A stretch of DNA of 64,000 nt. Source: Acinetobacter sp. SAAs474. Its GTDB lineage: Bacteria; Pseudomonadota; Gammaproteobacteria; Pseudomonadales; Moraxellaceae. The DNA lies in NCBI RefSeq assembly GCF_032823475.1, contig NZ_CP127915.1, positions 2,294,001-2,358,000 on the forward strand, given 5' to 3'. The notes beneath the pieces are model-generated. The model searched no databases. It was not told the origin of the DNA and was given only the letters and a program-made list of their open reading frames with translations. The translations under genes and the position numbers were made by a program. Every line of letters starts with the position of its first letter. Positions within the stretch are counted from its first letter, which is position 1. Shown piece by piece: positions 18,411 through 26,972 of the stretch.

Positions 18411-19751
18411 TTAACCAATTTGAATATCAGCTTGAGGATATTTAATGCGTGATTTTTTGGGTGTTGCAATCAGATAGGCTAAGGTTAACGGACCTAAACG
18501 GCCTGCAAACATCAATAACATTAAAATACATAAACTGCCAGGGCTAAGTTGATCGGTAATACCACGTGATAAGCCCACTGTACAGGCTGCAGAAACAGCC
18601 TCAAACAATAAGTCTAGAAATCTTTGTTTTGGTTCTAAGATTAATAAGCTAAATAAACCTATAAAAATTAAACTGACTGTAATAAAAATAACGGCTAAGG
18701 CTTTAAATGTGGTAAGTCTTGGTACAGAATGATTAAAGACATGTAATTCTTCAGAGCGTCTTAAAAAGGTAATGACACTTAAAATGACAATTACAAAAGT
18801 ACCAACTTTAATACCACCTGCTGTACTTAAAGAGCCGCCACCAATAAACATCAGTAGCATGGTGACCAGTGCTGATGCATTGGTCATATCAGACAATTCC
18901 AGACTATTAAAACCAGAAGAACGAGGAACAGTGGCATGAAACCAAGCATTAATGGCTTGATCACTGAGAGACATGGGTGCAAGTGTTAAAGGATTAAATG
19001 CTTCTAATGACCAAATGGCAATAAATGCAATCAAATTAATAATCGCAATTGAACTTAAAATCAACTTACTATTAGGAGACAGCGTACGCCAGCGTTTAGC
19101 GCGTTTAATATCCATTAACACCACAAATCCAGTACCCCCAATAATATACATCATACTAATGGTAAACGTAATTAAGTGCTTGTCAGCAAAGCTCATAAGA
19201 CTATTGGGAAATAGAGAAAACCCTCCATTATTAAACGCTGAAACGCTATAAAATGCGGCATAGAAGAATGCTTTTAAAAAATCGTAATCTTCCATCCATG
19301 CAATAGTGAGAATGACGGTACCAATACTTTCAAAGAAGAGTGAATAAAGTAGTACCCCTTTAATTGTAAACGACACTTTGGCCAGACTGGTTTGACCAAT
19401 CGTTTCTTGTGCCATCATTTGTTGTTTTAAGCCGATTTTGGCTGATAAACTTAACGCGGCCAATATGGCAAAAGTCATAAATCCTAAACCGCCAAACTGC
19501 AGTAATAACATAATGATAATTTTGCCAAATACGGTATATGTTTCTCCAATGTTAACGACAGATAATCCAGTAATCGTCACAGCCGATGTGGTGGTAAACA
19601 ATGCATTTAGCCAGCTTAATTCCCCATAGTGGGCAAAGGGAAGTTTAAGTAGTAACGTCCCCAAAATAATAAAACTTAAAAAACCCAAAGCCAGCAGCGT
19701 AGGTGGGCTTAAATTAATCGTATTGTTTTCTGTATTGCGCATCTTTATCAT
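18411..19751 (-). CDS. ktrB: KtrB/TrkH-type potassium transporter membrane subunit
   Basis: 446 residues with many hydrophobic helices and the repeated pore-loop pattern of the TrkH/KtrB superfamily; selectivity-filter-like segments are TTTSAVTITGLSVVN (first repeat) and AACTVGLSRG (last). The length is that of KtrB rather than TrkH (about 480). It moves K+ (with Na+ coupling in characterised members) across the inner membrane, gated by the cytoplasmic KtrA ring. It lies 4 bases downstream of the regulatory subunit gene. A second ATG three codons in (19742) could also be the start. Confidence 0.85.
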   Translation of the reverse strand: MIKMRNTENNTINLSPPTLLALGFLSFIILGTLLLKLPFAHYGELSWLNALFTTTSAVTITGLSVVNIGETYTVFGKIIIMLLLQFGGLGFMTFAILAALSLSAKIGLKQQMMAQETIGQTSLAKVSFTIKGVLLYSLFFESIGTVILTIAWMEDYDFLKAFFYAAFYSVSAFNNGGFSLFPNSLMSFADKHLITFTISMMYIIGGTGFVVLMDIKRAKRWRTLSPNSKLILSSIAIINLIAFIAIWSLEAFNPLTLAPMSLSDQAINAWFHATVPRSSGFNSLELSDMTNASALVTMLLMFIGGGSLSTAGGIKVGTFVIVILSVITFLRRSEELHVFNHSVPRLTTFKALAVIFITVSLIFIGLFSLLILEPKQRFLDLLFEAVSAACTVGLSRGITDQLSPGSLCILMLLMFAGRLGPLTLAYLIATPKKSRIKYPQADIQIG

Positions 19752-19755
19752 GGCT

Positions 19756-20415
19756 TCAATTTACAGCAGTAAAGTATTTAGATAATCGACGTAATGATTC
19801 CAGTTGTCCTTCAACCACTAAAATATCATGTTGTTGTAAGACTAAGTTGGGATCAATGGTAAATAAAAGCTCAGTCTCTCTTTTATGTAAAATAGTTTTT
19901 ACTTCTGGTACATGGTCCATGATGCTATGTAGGCGTGTTCCAACGAGATTTTCTTTAATTTCAACTTTAACAATATAGTGATTATCGCCAATAGACATAT
20001 AGCGACTGACCATTGGATAACTAAGGGATTGTGCAATACGAATGCCCATATCTTCTTCAGGATGAATAATTTTATCGACGTCTAAGTGTGCTAAAATCAT
20101 ATGGTGAGCTTTAGACTTTGCTTTGACCCATATTTTTTTAACGCCCATGTTTTTTAAATTCAGTACACATAGAATGCTGGCTTCTAGACTTTCACCAATC
20201 GCAACAATGACAGCATCATAATTGCGTAGATTAAGCTCATTTAAAACATGTTCGTCGGTTGCATCTGCAATCACTGCATAGGTAATTTGGTCTGAAATAT
20301 TTTCGACATATTTTTTTTCAGCATCAATGCCAAGTACTTCATGTTTTAAGCGTACCAACTCTGTCGCAACAGTTGCACCAAAGCTGCCCAGACCAATCAC
20401 AGCAAATTGAGCCAT
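19756..20415 (-). CDS. ktrA: KtrA/TrkA-family regulatory subunit
   Basis: 219 residues: an RCK-N Rossmann domain with the dinucleotide motif GLGSFG (residues 8-13) and a D at the end of strand two, followed by an RCK-C domain (about 140-219). A single copy of each domain marks KtrA rather than the duplicated TrkA. It binds ATP/ADP or NAD(H) and gates the membrane subunit encoded immediately downstream. Confidence 0.85.
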   Translation of the reverse strand: MAQFAVIGLGSFGATVATELVRLKHEVLGIDAEKKYVENISDQITYAVIADATDEHVLNELNLRNYDAVIVAIGESLEASILCVLNLKNMGVKKIWVKAKSKAHHMILAHLDVDKIIHPEEDMGIRIAQSLSYPMVSRYMSIGDNHYIVKVEIKENLVGTRLHSIMDHVPEVKTILHKRETELLFTIDPNLVLQQHDILVVEGQLESLRRLSKYFTAVN

Positions 20416-20738
20416 ATATTTATCACCCTTTTTTAAATTGCATACATTATTTTATTATGTTGAGTTATATCTTATCGTGATGTTAAAGATATTCAACACT
20501 AACATAGATTCAGTAAATCAATGTTATGGATTGATATGAATCTGACCACTTTAGGTAAATGGTCATATCAATACGGTAAGATCTGTTTTATGATCAAATA
20601 AATACCAGAAAAATATCTGTTGAATTGATATTTTGAATAAACTTGACCTGTTGCAATAGACAGCTCATTTGCGCAATGATAAAAGCATATGTTAGATCTT
20701 GCATCACACTCAAATGGTTTAATCAATCATATCAGCAT
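20416..20738. other. intergenic between ktrA and ilvA
   Basis: About 320 bases without a supported frame. It should contain the leftward promoter of ktrAB. A stretch around 20510-20580 has repeated GATATGAATC/GGTCATATCAATAC-like words, but no convincing operator can be assigned. Confidence 0.4.
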
Positions 20739-20776
20739 AAAAAAACAGCCTATATTAAAATAGGCTGTTTTTTTAT
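20739..20776 (-). terminator. rho-independent terminator of ilvA
   Basis: A stem with arms AAAACAGCCTAT and ATAGGCTGTTTT around 20739-20776 lies 17 bases after the ilvA stop codon; on the minus strand it is followed by a run of T. Confidence 0.85.
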
Positions 20777-20792
20777 ATTTTGAATTACACGT

Positions 20793-22331
20793 TTATTTTA
20801 AGAAACGTTGATAACCTAAATTATCTGTAATTTCACTATAAGGATAGCTAATCTGTTCAAGTGTTTCAATCAGCCCATCTGGATTTTGCTGTGCATCAGT
20901 CGCTTCTAGACCTACCAATACGCGACCTTCTGCAGCGCCATGATTACGATAATGAAATAAGGTGATATTGTGCGTAGGTCCAAGGCGTTCAAGGAAGGTG
21001 AGTAAGGCACCTGGACGCTCTGGAAACTCAACACGGAATAGGCGTTCATTTTGAATATCGGCATGACCACCAATTAAGTAGCGAATATGTAGTTTCGCCA
21101 CTTCATCGTCAGATAAGTCGTCAACATCAAACTGTGCTTTCAGTGCTTCGTAAATATCTACACGTTCTTTGTCACCAGCTTTTAAACTAATACCAACAAA
21201 TACCTGTGCAGAAGAGGCTTCACTGGCACGATAGTTAAACTCAGTAATATTTCTGCCTTGTAATACACGGCAAAAATGTAGAAAAGAACCTTTTTCTTCT
21301 GGAATAGTCACTGCAAAAATAGCTTCACGACGTTCACCCAGTTCAGTGCGTTCAGCGATATAACGTAGACGGTCAAAATTCATATTCGCACCACAAACGA
21401 TGGAAACAATATTTTTGCCTTCTAAATGATGCTCAGCTACATATTTTTTAATTCCAGCCAATGCCATGGCGCCAGAAGGTTCAACAATACTGCGACACTC
21501 ATCAAAAGTATCTTTAATCGCAGCACAGATTTCATCGGTGTTAACCAATACAACATGCGGTTCAACGATAGGTCCTGATTCATCTGATTTTTGTAAACGA
21601 ATGACGTCAAATGGTTTTTCGCCAATTTGTGCCACAGCGGTACCATCTGCAAATAGGCCTACTGACGGTAAAATGACACGTTCACCTGTTTCTAGTGCTG
21701 CTTTTAAGCACGCAGATTCATCATATTCCACAGGAATGACTTTTACATGTGGCGCAACATCGCCTAAATAAGCGGCTACACCAGCAATTAAACCACCACC
21801 ACCAACAGCAACAAAAACATATTCAACATCACGCCACTGGCGTAAAATTTCGTTAGCAATTGTGCCTTGCCCAGCCATGACCAGCTCATCATCATAAGGT
21901 GGAATAAATGTCATACCATCAGTGCTAGCGCGTTGAATGGCATATTTATTTGCGACATCAAATGAATCACCATGTAAAACCACTTCACCGCCTAAGCGCT
22001 TTACCGCTTGAACTTTAATGTCTGGCGTGGTTTTAGGCATGACGATAATGGCACGAATACCTAACTTTTGACCAGATAATGCCACGCCTTGAGCATGGTT
22101 ACCTGCTGAAGCAGTAATAACGCCACGTTCCAACTGAGATTTCGGTAATTGACTAATACGATTATAGGCACCGCGTAGTTTGAAGGAAAAGACAGGTTGT
22201 AAATCTTCACGTTTAAAGCGAATATTATTGTTTAGCCTTTCACTAATTCGTGGCGCTGCTTCGAGTGGAGTTTCGATTGCAACATCGTATACCGTTGCTT
22301 GTAATATTTGTCGAACCAAACGAGACAGCAT
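20793..22331 (-). CDS. ilvA: threonine ammonia-lyase, biosynthetic
   Basis: 512 residues. The PLP lysine is K51 in SFKLRGAYNRI, the phosphate loop GGGGLIAG is present, and two regulatory ACT-like domains fill the C-terminal part (about 330-512). This is the long, isoleucine-inhibited form that converts threonine to 2-oxobutanoate for isoleucine synthesis. It stands alone and is divergent from rpiA with 107 bases between start codons, so both promoters share that short space. Confidence 0.95.
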   Translation of the reverse strand: MLSRLVRQILQATVYDVAIETPLEAAPRISERLNNNIRFKREDLQPVFSFKLRGAYNRISQLPKSQLERGVITASAGNHAQGVALSGQKLGIRAIIVMPKTTPDIKVQAVKRLGGEVVLHGDSFDVANKYAIQRASTDGMTFIPPYDDELVMAGQGTIANEILRQWRDVEYVFVAVGGGGLIAGVAAYLGDVAPHVKVIPVEYDESACLKAALETGERVILPSVGLFADGTAVAQIGEKPFDVIRLQKSDESGPIVEPHVVLVNTDEICAAIKDTFDECRSIVEPSGAMALAGIKKYVAEHHLEGKNIVSIVCGANMNFDRLRYIAERTELGERREAIFAVTIPEEKGSFLHFCRVLQGRNITEFNYRASEASSAQVFVGISLKAGDKERVDIYEALKAQFDVDDLSDDEVAKLHIRYLIGGHADIQNERLFRVEFPERPGALLTFLERLGPTHNITLFHYRNHGAAEGRVLVGLEATDAQQNPDGLIETLEQISYPYSEITDNLGYQRFLK

Positions 22332-22438
22332 GTTAATTTTCCATCTAACAGTTTAAAATAGTCTTTTATTGTAACAAACCCGATCACATTTGCGTTTTAA
22401 AATTAAAGCAAATGTAAAAAATAGTTGAGTGATATCCT

Positions 22439-23110
22439 ATGAGTCTATATGCAACCCAAGATGAAAAAAAGCAAGCAGCAGCTCAGGCTGCTTTAAAACA
22501 CTTGCCTAAAGGTGGCATTTTGGGGGTTGGAACTGGGAGTACTGTTAATTTTCTGATAGATCTTTTACCTGAATTACAGTTAGAAGCTGCAGTTGCAAGT
22601 TCTGAAGCAACTGCACAACGACTTAAAAAACTAGGTATTGAAGTTGTGGATATGAACCATGTTGGTGGTTTAGATGCTTATGTTGATGGTGCAGATGAAA
22701 TTGATCGTCATCTTCATATGATTAAAGGTGGCGGTGCTGCACTGACACGTGAAAAAATTGTAGCATCAATTGCCAAAAAATTTGTTTGTATTGTTGACGA
22801 TTCTAAATGGGTTGAACAGTTAGGACGTGATTTTCCTTTACCTGTTGAAGTGATTCCAATGGCACGCTCTGCAGTGGCACGTAAATTGGTCGCTTTAGGT
22901 GGTGATCCTGTATACCGTGAAGGTGTTATCACTGATAATGGTAATGTCATTCTAGATGTTTTTAACTTGAATATTCTCAATGCACTTGAAGTTGAAAAAA
23001 CCATCAATGATATTCCTGGTGTGGTTTGTAATGGTATTTTTGCTTTAAATCGAGCAAATATTGCGATTGTTGCAACCAATCAGGGGATTGAGGAGCGTAC
23101 TGCGGATTAA
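22439..23110 (+). CDS. rpiA: ribose-5-phosphate isomerase A
   Basis: 223 residues. Signatures [10 protein letters not shown] near residue 31, [21 protein letters not shown] and the strand VDDSKWV are those of RpiA, which interconverts ribose 5-phosphate and ribulose 5-phosphate in the pentose phosphate pathway. The active-site aspartates (DGADEID) and lysine (KGGGAA) are intact. It is transcribed alone and ends at a 13-base perfect hairpin. Confidence 0.95.
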   Translation: MSLYATQDEKKQAAAQAALKHLPKGGILGVGTGSTVNFLIDLLPELQLEAAVASSEATAQRLKKLGIEVVDMNHVGGLDAYVDGADEIDRHLHMIKGGGAALTREKIVASIAKKFVCIVDDSKWVEQLGRDFPLPVEVIPMARSAVARKLVALGGDPVYREGVITDNGNVILDVFNLNILNALEVEKTINDIPGVVCNGIFALNRANIAIVATNQGIEERTAD

Positions 23111-23131
23111 GATCATGATAATCTTGCTGCA

Positions 23132-23163
23132 CTTACAAAGTCCATAAATGTGGACTTTGTAAG
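23132..23163 (+). terminator. hairpin after rpiA
   Basis: CTTACAAAGTCCA (23132-23144) and TGGACTTTGTAAG (23151-23163) form a perfect 13-base-pair stem with a 6-base loop, 21 bases after the stop codon. There is no T-run, so it may be a transcript-end stabiliser rather than an intrinsic terminator. Confidence 0.6.
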
Positions 23164-23448
23164 ACAATGATTATTTTGCTGTTATGTCGCAATTTAAACG
23201 ATAATTGATTATTTTTAGTGCTGAGTATAAAACACTGCAATGTATATCAAAAAATTTTGTAGTGTGTATTTTATATCTTATTAGCTTGACTGTATAAATA
23301 TCAAAAAATAAAGTGCTGGTTATCTTCATGGACAATTGAATCATGCGCTGTTAAATGAAAGTACATCGGGTTAAAAATTTTAAATGAAGCTTCGGTATTG
23401 AGAATCACAATGGTTTTAAGTGCATGAGATGGAGATAAAAGCATAACG
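23164..23448. other. intergenic between rpiA and the YgjP-like gene
   Basis: No supported gene. On the minus strand a 47-codon frame (23301-23444) has an unusually protein-like composition, but it lacks a ribosome site and any family match, and it would start 4 bases from the divergent YgjP-like gene; it may be a relic. The promoter of the YgjP-like gene must lie here. Confidence 0.35.
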
Positions 23449-24132
23449 ATGACGCTAAAGGATCTTCCACATATAAAAATTCGCCGTCACTCACGAGCTA
23501 AACATTTACGTTTACGTATCGATATTGATCAGATTTATTTAACGGCACCGCAATTTTGCAGTCAAAGACAAATTCAGCAGTTTATTCAACAATCTGAAGA
23601 TTGGTTAATCAGCACATGGCAATTACAACAACAAAAACGACATGATCTGCAACACAATTTACCAAAGTACTTGCGACTTTTTAATCAGCAACAGCCAATG
23701 ACCATTATTTACCAACCACAAAAAGCAGTATTTCAGTGGCATGAGAGAGAGCAAATTTTATATATTCGCCAACAACAGCCGATTCTATCCTTAAAGCAGT
23801 TTGTGATTGCTTATGCCAAAATACATTTACCGCGCTATCTACAAGATATAAGCCAACAAATAGGCTTGAAGTTTCAACAATGTACAATTCGTCAAGTTAA
23901 AACACGTTGGGGAAGTTGTAGTCGTAAACAGGATATTATGCTCAATAGTGCTTTGGTATTATGTGATCAAGATGTTGTAAAATATGTATGTATTCATGAG
24001 TTGGTACATACAAAGCATTTCAATCATGGTACTGATTTCTGGTTAGAAGTACAACGTCATGATCTTGACTATAAACAACATCATCATGATTTAAAGCAAT
24101 ATCATTTGCCTGATTGGTGGAGCGAAAAATAA
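23449..24132 (+). CDS. YgjP-like metallopeptidase domain protein (DUF45)
   Basis: 227 residues. The zinc motif is HELVH at 183-187 with a following H190, preceded by the family hallmark RWGSC (153-157). This is the YgjP/WLM (DUF45) group of SprT-related peptidases; the substrate is unknown in most bacteria. The arginine- and glutamine-rich first half is typical. The gene is isolated, with 513 non-coding bases behind it. Confidence 0.8.
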   Translation: MTLKDLPHIKIRRHSRAKHLRLRIDIDQIYLTAPQFCSQRQIQQFIQQSEDWLISTWQLQQQKRHDLQHNLPKYLRLFNQQQPMTIIYQPQKAVFQWHEREQILYIRQQQPILSLKQFVIAYAKIHLPRYLQDISQQIGLKFQQCTIRQVKTRWGSCSRKQDIMLNSALVLCDQDVVKYVCIHELVHTKHFNHGTDFWLEVQRHDLDYKQHHHDLKQYHLPDWWSEK

Positions 24133-24645
24133 ATAATTGTGGTGTTATTCAAATATATAAAATCTGAATTTCGGATAAGAGTTTTTCTTTAAAATCATGA
24201 AACAAAAGCAAAATTATGATCAGTTTCTAGTATTATAAAATCAAAATATTGACGTTGTTATGCTTAAAAGATAGCGAGTCATCCAGATCAAGAACTCTAT
24301 TGCCTTCAGTGGTATTCAGATAAAGATATTTAAATGATAAATAAAGCGAGATTAAAATCGCTTGATGCGATTGAATAGCGCGATATATTCGTGTTGATAA
24401 GCGATTTAAATTTAGCCTAAGCCATTTAGTTTAGTAGGATAAATACTGCGGTATATATACTAAAAATATCATATAATAAGCAAAGTTATTTTCATAAAAA
24501 TAAGATTCATATTATTGATTTTTACTCACATTAGGATTTCAGCCCAAAAAAGATACAAAACAATGAAAAAAGCTTAGAAAGCTGATTTATATTGTCATAC
24601 TATATAGCATAGCCAAGAAATTGATATTTATAAAATACTGAGGTA
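24133..24645. other. 513-base gap upstream of argC
   Basis: No gene supported on either strand. It contains short inverted repeats based on AATCGC/GCGATT around 24350-24405, and very AT-rich DNA nearer argC. A short 20-codon fragment in one frame near 24280-24330 looks protein-like but is closed by stops on both sides. The argC promoter must lie here; no ARG-box could be assigned with confidence. Confidence 0.4.
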
Positions 24646-25701
24646 ATGCGTGTGATTTCTGTCGGAATAGTTGGTGGTACGGGTTATACGGGTGTTGAGC
24701 TGTTACGTCTTTTGTTAAGTCATGACCATGTAAAGGTAACTGTTTTAACGTCGCGTACTGAAGCAGGCCGTCGTGTCGATGATATGTTCCCGAGTTTACG
24801 AGGTCATACCGATTTAGAATATTCAGATTTAGATCTTGATGTTTTAAAACAATGTGATGTGGTGTTTTTCGCAACACCACATGGTGTTGCTATGAAGTAT
24901 GCAAAGGAATTGTTGGCAGCAAATACTAAAATTATTGATTTAGCAGCAGATTTCAGATTGAAGAATCTTCAGCAATTTGAAAAATGGTATGGTTTAGCGC
25001 ATGCTTGTCCTGAAATTTTAGCACAATCAGTCTATGGACTATCTGAACTCAAACGTGAACAAATTAAGCAAGCTAGAGTAGTTGGAAATCCAGGCTGTTA
25101 TCCAACCACTGTACAGTTGGGTTTAGCACCAGTATTGCAATCACTTGAAGCATTAGTCAAACCAGAAACAATTATTATTGATGCAAAATCGGGTGTATCA
25201 GGTGCTGGACGTAAAGCCAGCCTTGCGATGATTTATAGTGAAAATGCGGATAATTTCAAAGCTTATTCAGTGGCTGGCCATCGCCATCATCCTGAAATTG
25301 TTGAGGCCTTAGAAAGTATTTCGGGTCAAAAAGGTGTGTTTGATCATATTCTGTTTGTACCGCATTTGGTTCCTATGATTCGTGGTATGCTTAGTACCAT
25401 TTATATCGATCTAACGGATCAAGGCTGTCAGCAAGATTTACAAAGTTTATATGAACAATTTTATAAAAATGAACAATTTGTTGATGTTATGCCGGCAGGA
25501 AGTTCGCCAGAAACACGTAGTGTCCGTGGTGCTAACCAATTGCGTATTGCACTATATAAACCAAGTCCAAAAAAATTGGTCATTTTAGTCGTACAGGATA
25601 ATTTAGTAAAAGGGGCAGCAGGGCAAGCAATTCAGAATATGAATATCATGTTTGGCTTTGCTGAACATATGGGATTAAGTGGCATTGGCCTTTTACCCTA
25701 A
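24646..25701 (+). CDS. argC: N-acetyl-gamma-glutamyl-phosphate reductase
   Basis: 351 residues. The NADP-binding loop GGTGYTG (10-16), the catalytic cysteine C151 in [11 protein letters not shown] and the catalytic-histidine region [10 protein letters not shown] identify ArgC, which makes N-acetylglutamate semialdehyde in arginine biosynthesis. A downstream pair of genes (membrane protein, then clpS) may be read from the same direction but a 74-base gap separates them. Confidence 0.95.
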   Translation: MRVISVGIVGGTGYTGVELLRLLLSHDHVKVTVLTSRTEAGRRVDDMFPSLRGHTDLEYSDLDLDVLKQCDVVFFATPHGVAMKYAKELLAANTKIIDLAADFRLKNLQQFEKWYGLAHACPEILAQSVYGLSELKREQIKQARVVGNPGCYPTTVQLGLAPVLQSLEALVKPETIIIDAKSGVSGAGRKASLAMIYSENADNFKAYSVAGHRHHPEIVEALESISGQKGVFDHILFVPHLVPMIRGMLSTIYIDLTDQGCQQDLQSLYEQFYKNEQFVDVMPAGSSPETRSVRGANQLRIALYKPSPKKLVILVVQDNLVKGAAGQAIQNMNIMFGFAEHMGLSGIGLLP

Positions 25702-25775
25702 ATAATAATTTCCTTGGCACACATTTAGCATCAGTAGTACGGGCTGAATGTGTGTTATAAATATTTTGATATGAG

Positions 25776-26525
25776 ATGATGATGAACAAAACTGAATCAG
25801 ACAATACACAACCTCTAGATGTAAAAAAACCGTTTTTAAGTACCAATATACCGATTGTGATTGGGGCTATGGTATTGGTATTGGGCAGTGGTTTAATTGG
25901 TTATACAGTAGGACATCGTCAAGGTTTATCGACATCAGGTTATGATGCAGATACTGAACAGTTGGCGGAAGTCGTTAAATTACAAAAAGAACGGCTTGAT
26001 GTACAAAATAAAATTATTAATTCATCAGTACAAGAGCGTGATGTTGCGATTGCAAATGTAGATGATTTATTCAAAAAATTACAACAGGCTAAAGCTGATC
26101 AGGTGCAGATGCAAGGCATGACCAGTTTATATCGTAGTATTTTAAAACAGCGCGGTGGTTTAAGTCTAACCGTACAAAATTTATCAATTAAACCTTTGCC
26201 TGAAAATGCGTATGAATATCAACTAGATTTAGTTCAAGTATCTCCAAATAATCGCAGTGCATCGGGTCAAGTTGAATTGCATTTAATCCGTGGTAATGAA
26301 ATCTTAGTTGTGCCAATGGAAAATAGTCGATTTAATTTTGATGATTTTGAACGTCTAACAGGACGCTGGACGATGCCAAAAGGTTTTACACCGCAATACA
26401 TTGAAGTACGGCTTACTGGTGCAACTCCTGTTGCCAAACGTTTTAATTGGGCCAAAGGAGAGCGTGTTGAAGTTCCTTCAACAGTTCTTTCGGAAATTCC
26501 ACAAGTAGAGCCTCGTGCTCAATAA
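25776..26525 (+). CDS. membrane-anchored coiled-coil protein of unknown function (DUF6776-like)
   Basis: 249 residues: a short cytoplasmic tail, one transmembrane helix (about 28-50, VIGAMVLVLGSGLIGYTVG), a coiled-coil region (about 65-115, heptad-like K/Q/V pattern) and a C-terminal beta-rich domain with SLTVQNLSIKPLPENAYEY and LTGRWTMPKGFTPQYIEVR. This layout is shared by proteobacterial proteins of unknown function annotated as DUF6776; I place it there by pattern only. It is followed by clpS after 18 bases, so it may be co-transcribed. Confidence 0.6.
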   Translation: MMMNKTESDNTQPLDVKKPFLSTNIPIVIGAMVLVLGSGLIGYTVGHRQGLSTSGYDADTEQLAEVVKLQKERLDVQNKIINSSVQERDVAIANVDDLFKKLQQAKADQVQMQGMTSLYRSILKQRGGLSLTVQNLSIKPLPENAYEYQLDLVQVSPNNRSASGQVELHLIRGNEILVVPMENSRFNFDDFERLTGRWTMPKGFTPQYIEVRLTGATPVAKRFNWAKGERVEVPSTVLSEIPQVEPRAQ

Positions 26526-26543
26526 TTCAAGTATTTAAAATTT

Positions 26544-26963
26544 ATGTCTGTACAAAAACGTCACATTTGCTTAAATCAAGTTAAAAAATCATTTGTGCAA
26601 TCAGGATATATTGATTGGCACTTAGATGTACGCTTAGGCCAAGATCATGACGCAGAGGCTGATCACGAAGGGGATGTTGTGGCTCAAACAGCACCTCCAG
26701 TACTTAAACGTCCGCCGTTATATGTCGTTGTGTTATTGAATGATGATTATACGCCGATGGACTTTGTTATTGAAATTTTACAACAATATTTTGCAATGAA
26801 TCTTGACCAAGCTACTGAAGTAATGCTAACTGTACATTATGAAGGAAAAGGTATTGCTGGGGTTTATCCAAGAGATATTGCAGAGACCAAAGCAAATCAA
26901 GTTAATCATTATGCTCGTTCTAAAGGACATCCGTTATTATGTCAGATTGAGCCTAAAAACTAA
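26544..26963 (+). CDS. clpS: ATP-dependent Clp protease adaptor ClpS
   Basis: 139 residues. The ClpS core at about 55-135 has [19 protein letters not shown], the N-end-rule binding and ClpA-docking segment, and [19 protein letters not shown]. It binds proteins with destabilising N-terminal residues and hands them to ClpAP. It carries an N-terminal extension of about 50 residues, partly acidic ([11 protein letters not shown]), longer than in E. coli ClpS; the first about 20 residues have no clear ribosome site in front, so the true start may be further in. It lies 9 bases upstream of clpA. Confidence 0.9.
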   Translation: MSVQKRHICLNQVKKSFVQSGYIDWHLDVRLGQDHDAEADHEGDVVAQTAPPVLKRPPLYVVVLLNDDYTPMDFVIEILQQYFAMNLDQATEVMLTVHYEGKGIAGVYPRDIAETKANQVNHYARSKGHPLLCQIEPKN

Positions 26964-26972
26964 GGGGGTTGC

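Noticed and set aside
23301..23444. 47-codon minus-strand frame with protein-like composition
   Set aside because: No ribosome site, no family match, and it starts 4 bases from a divergent gene; listed only in the intergenic note.
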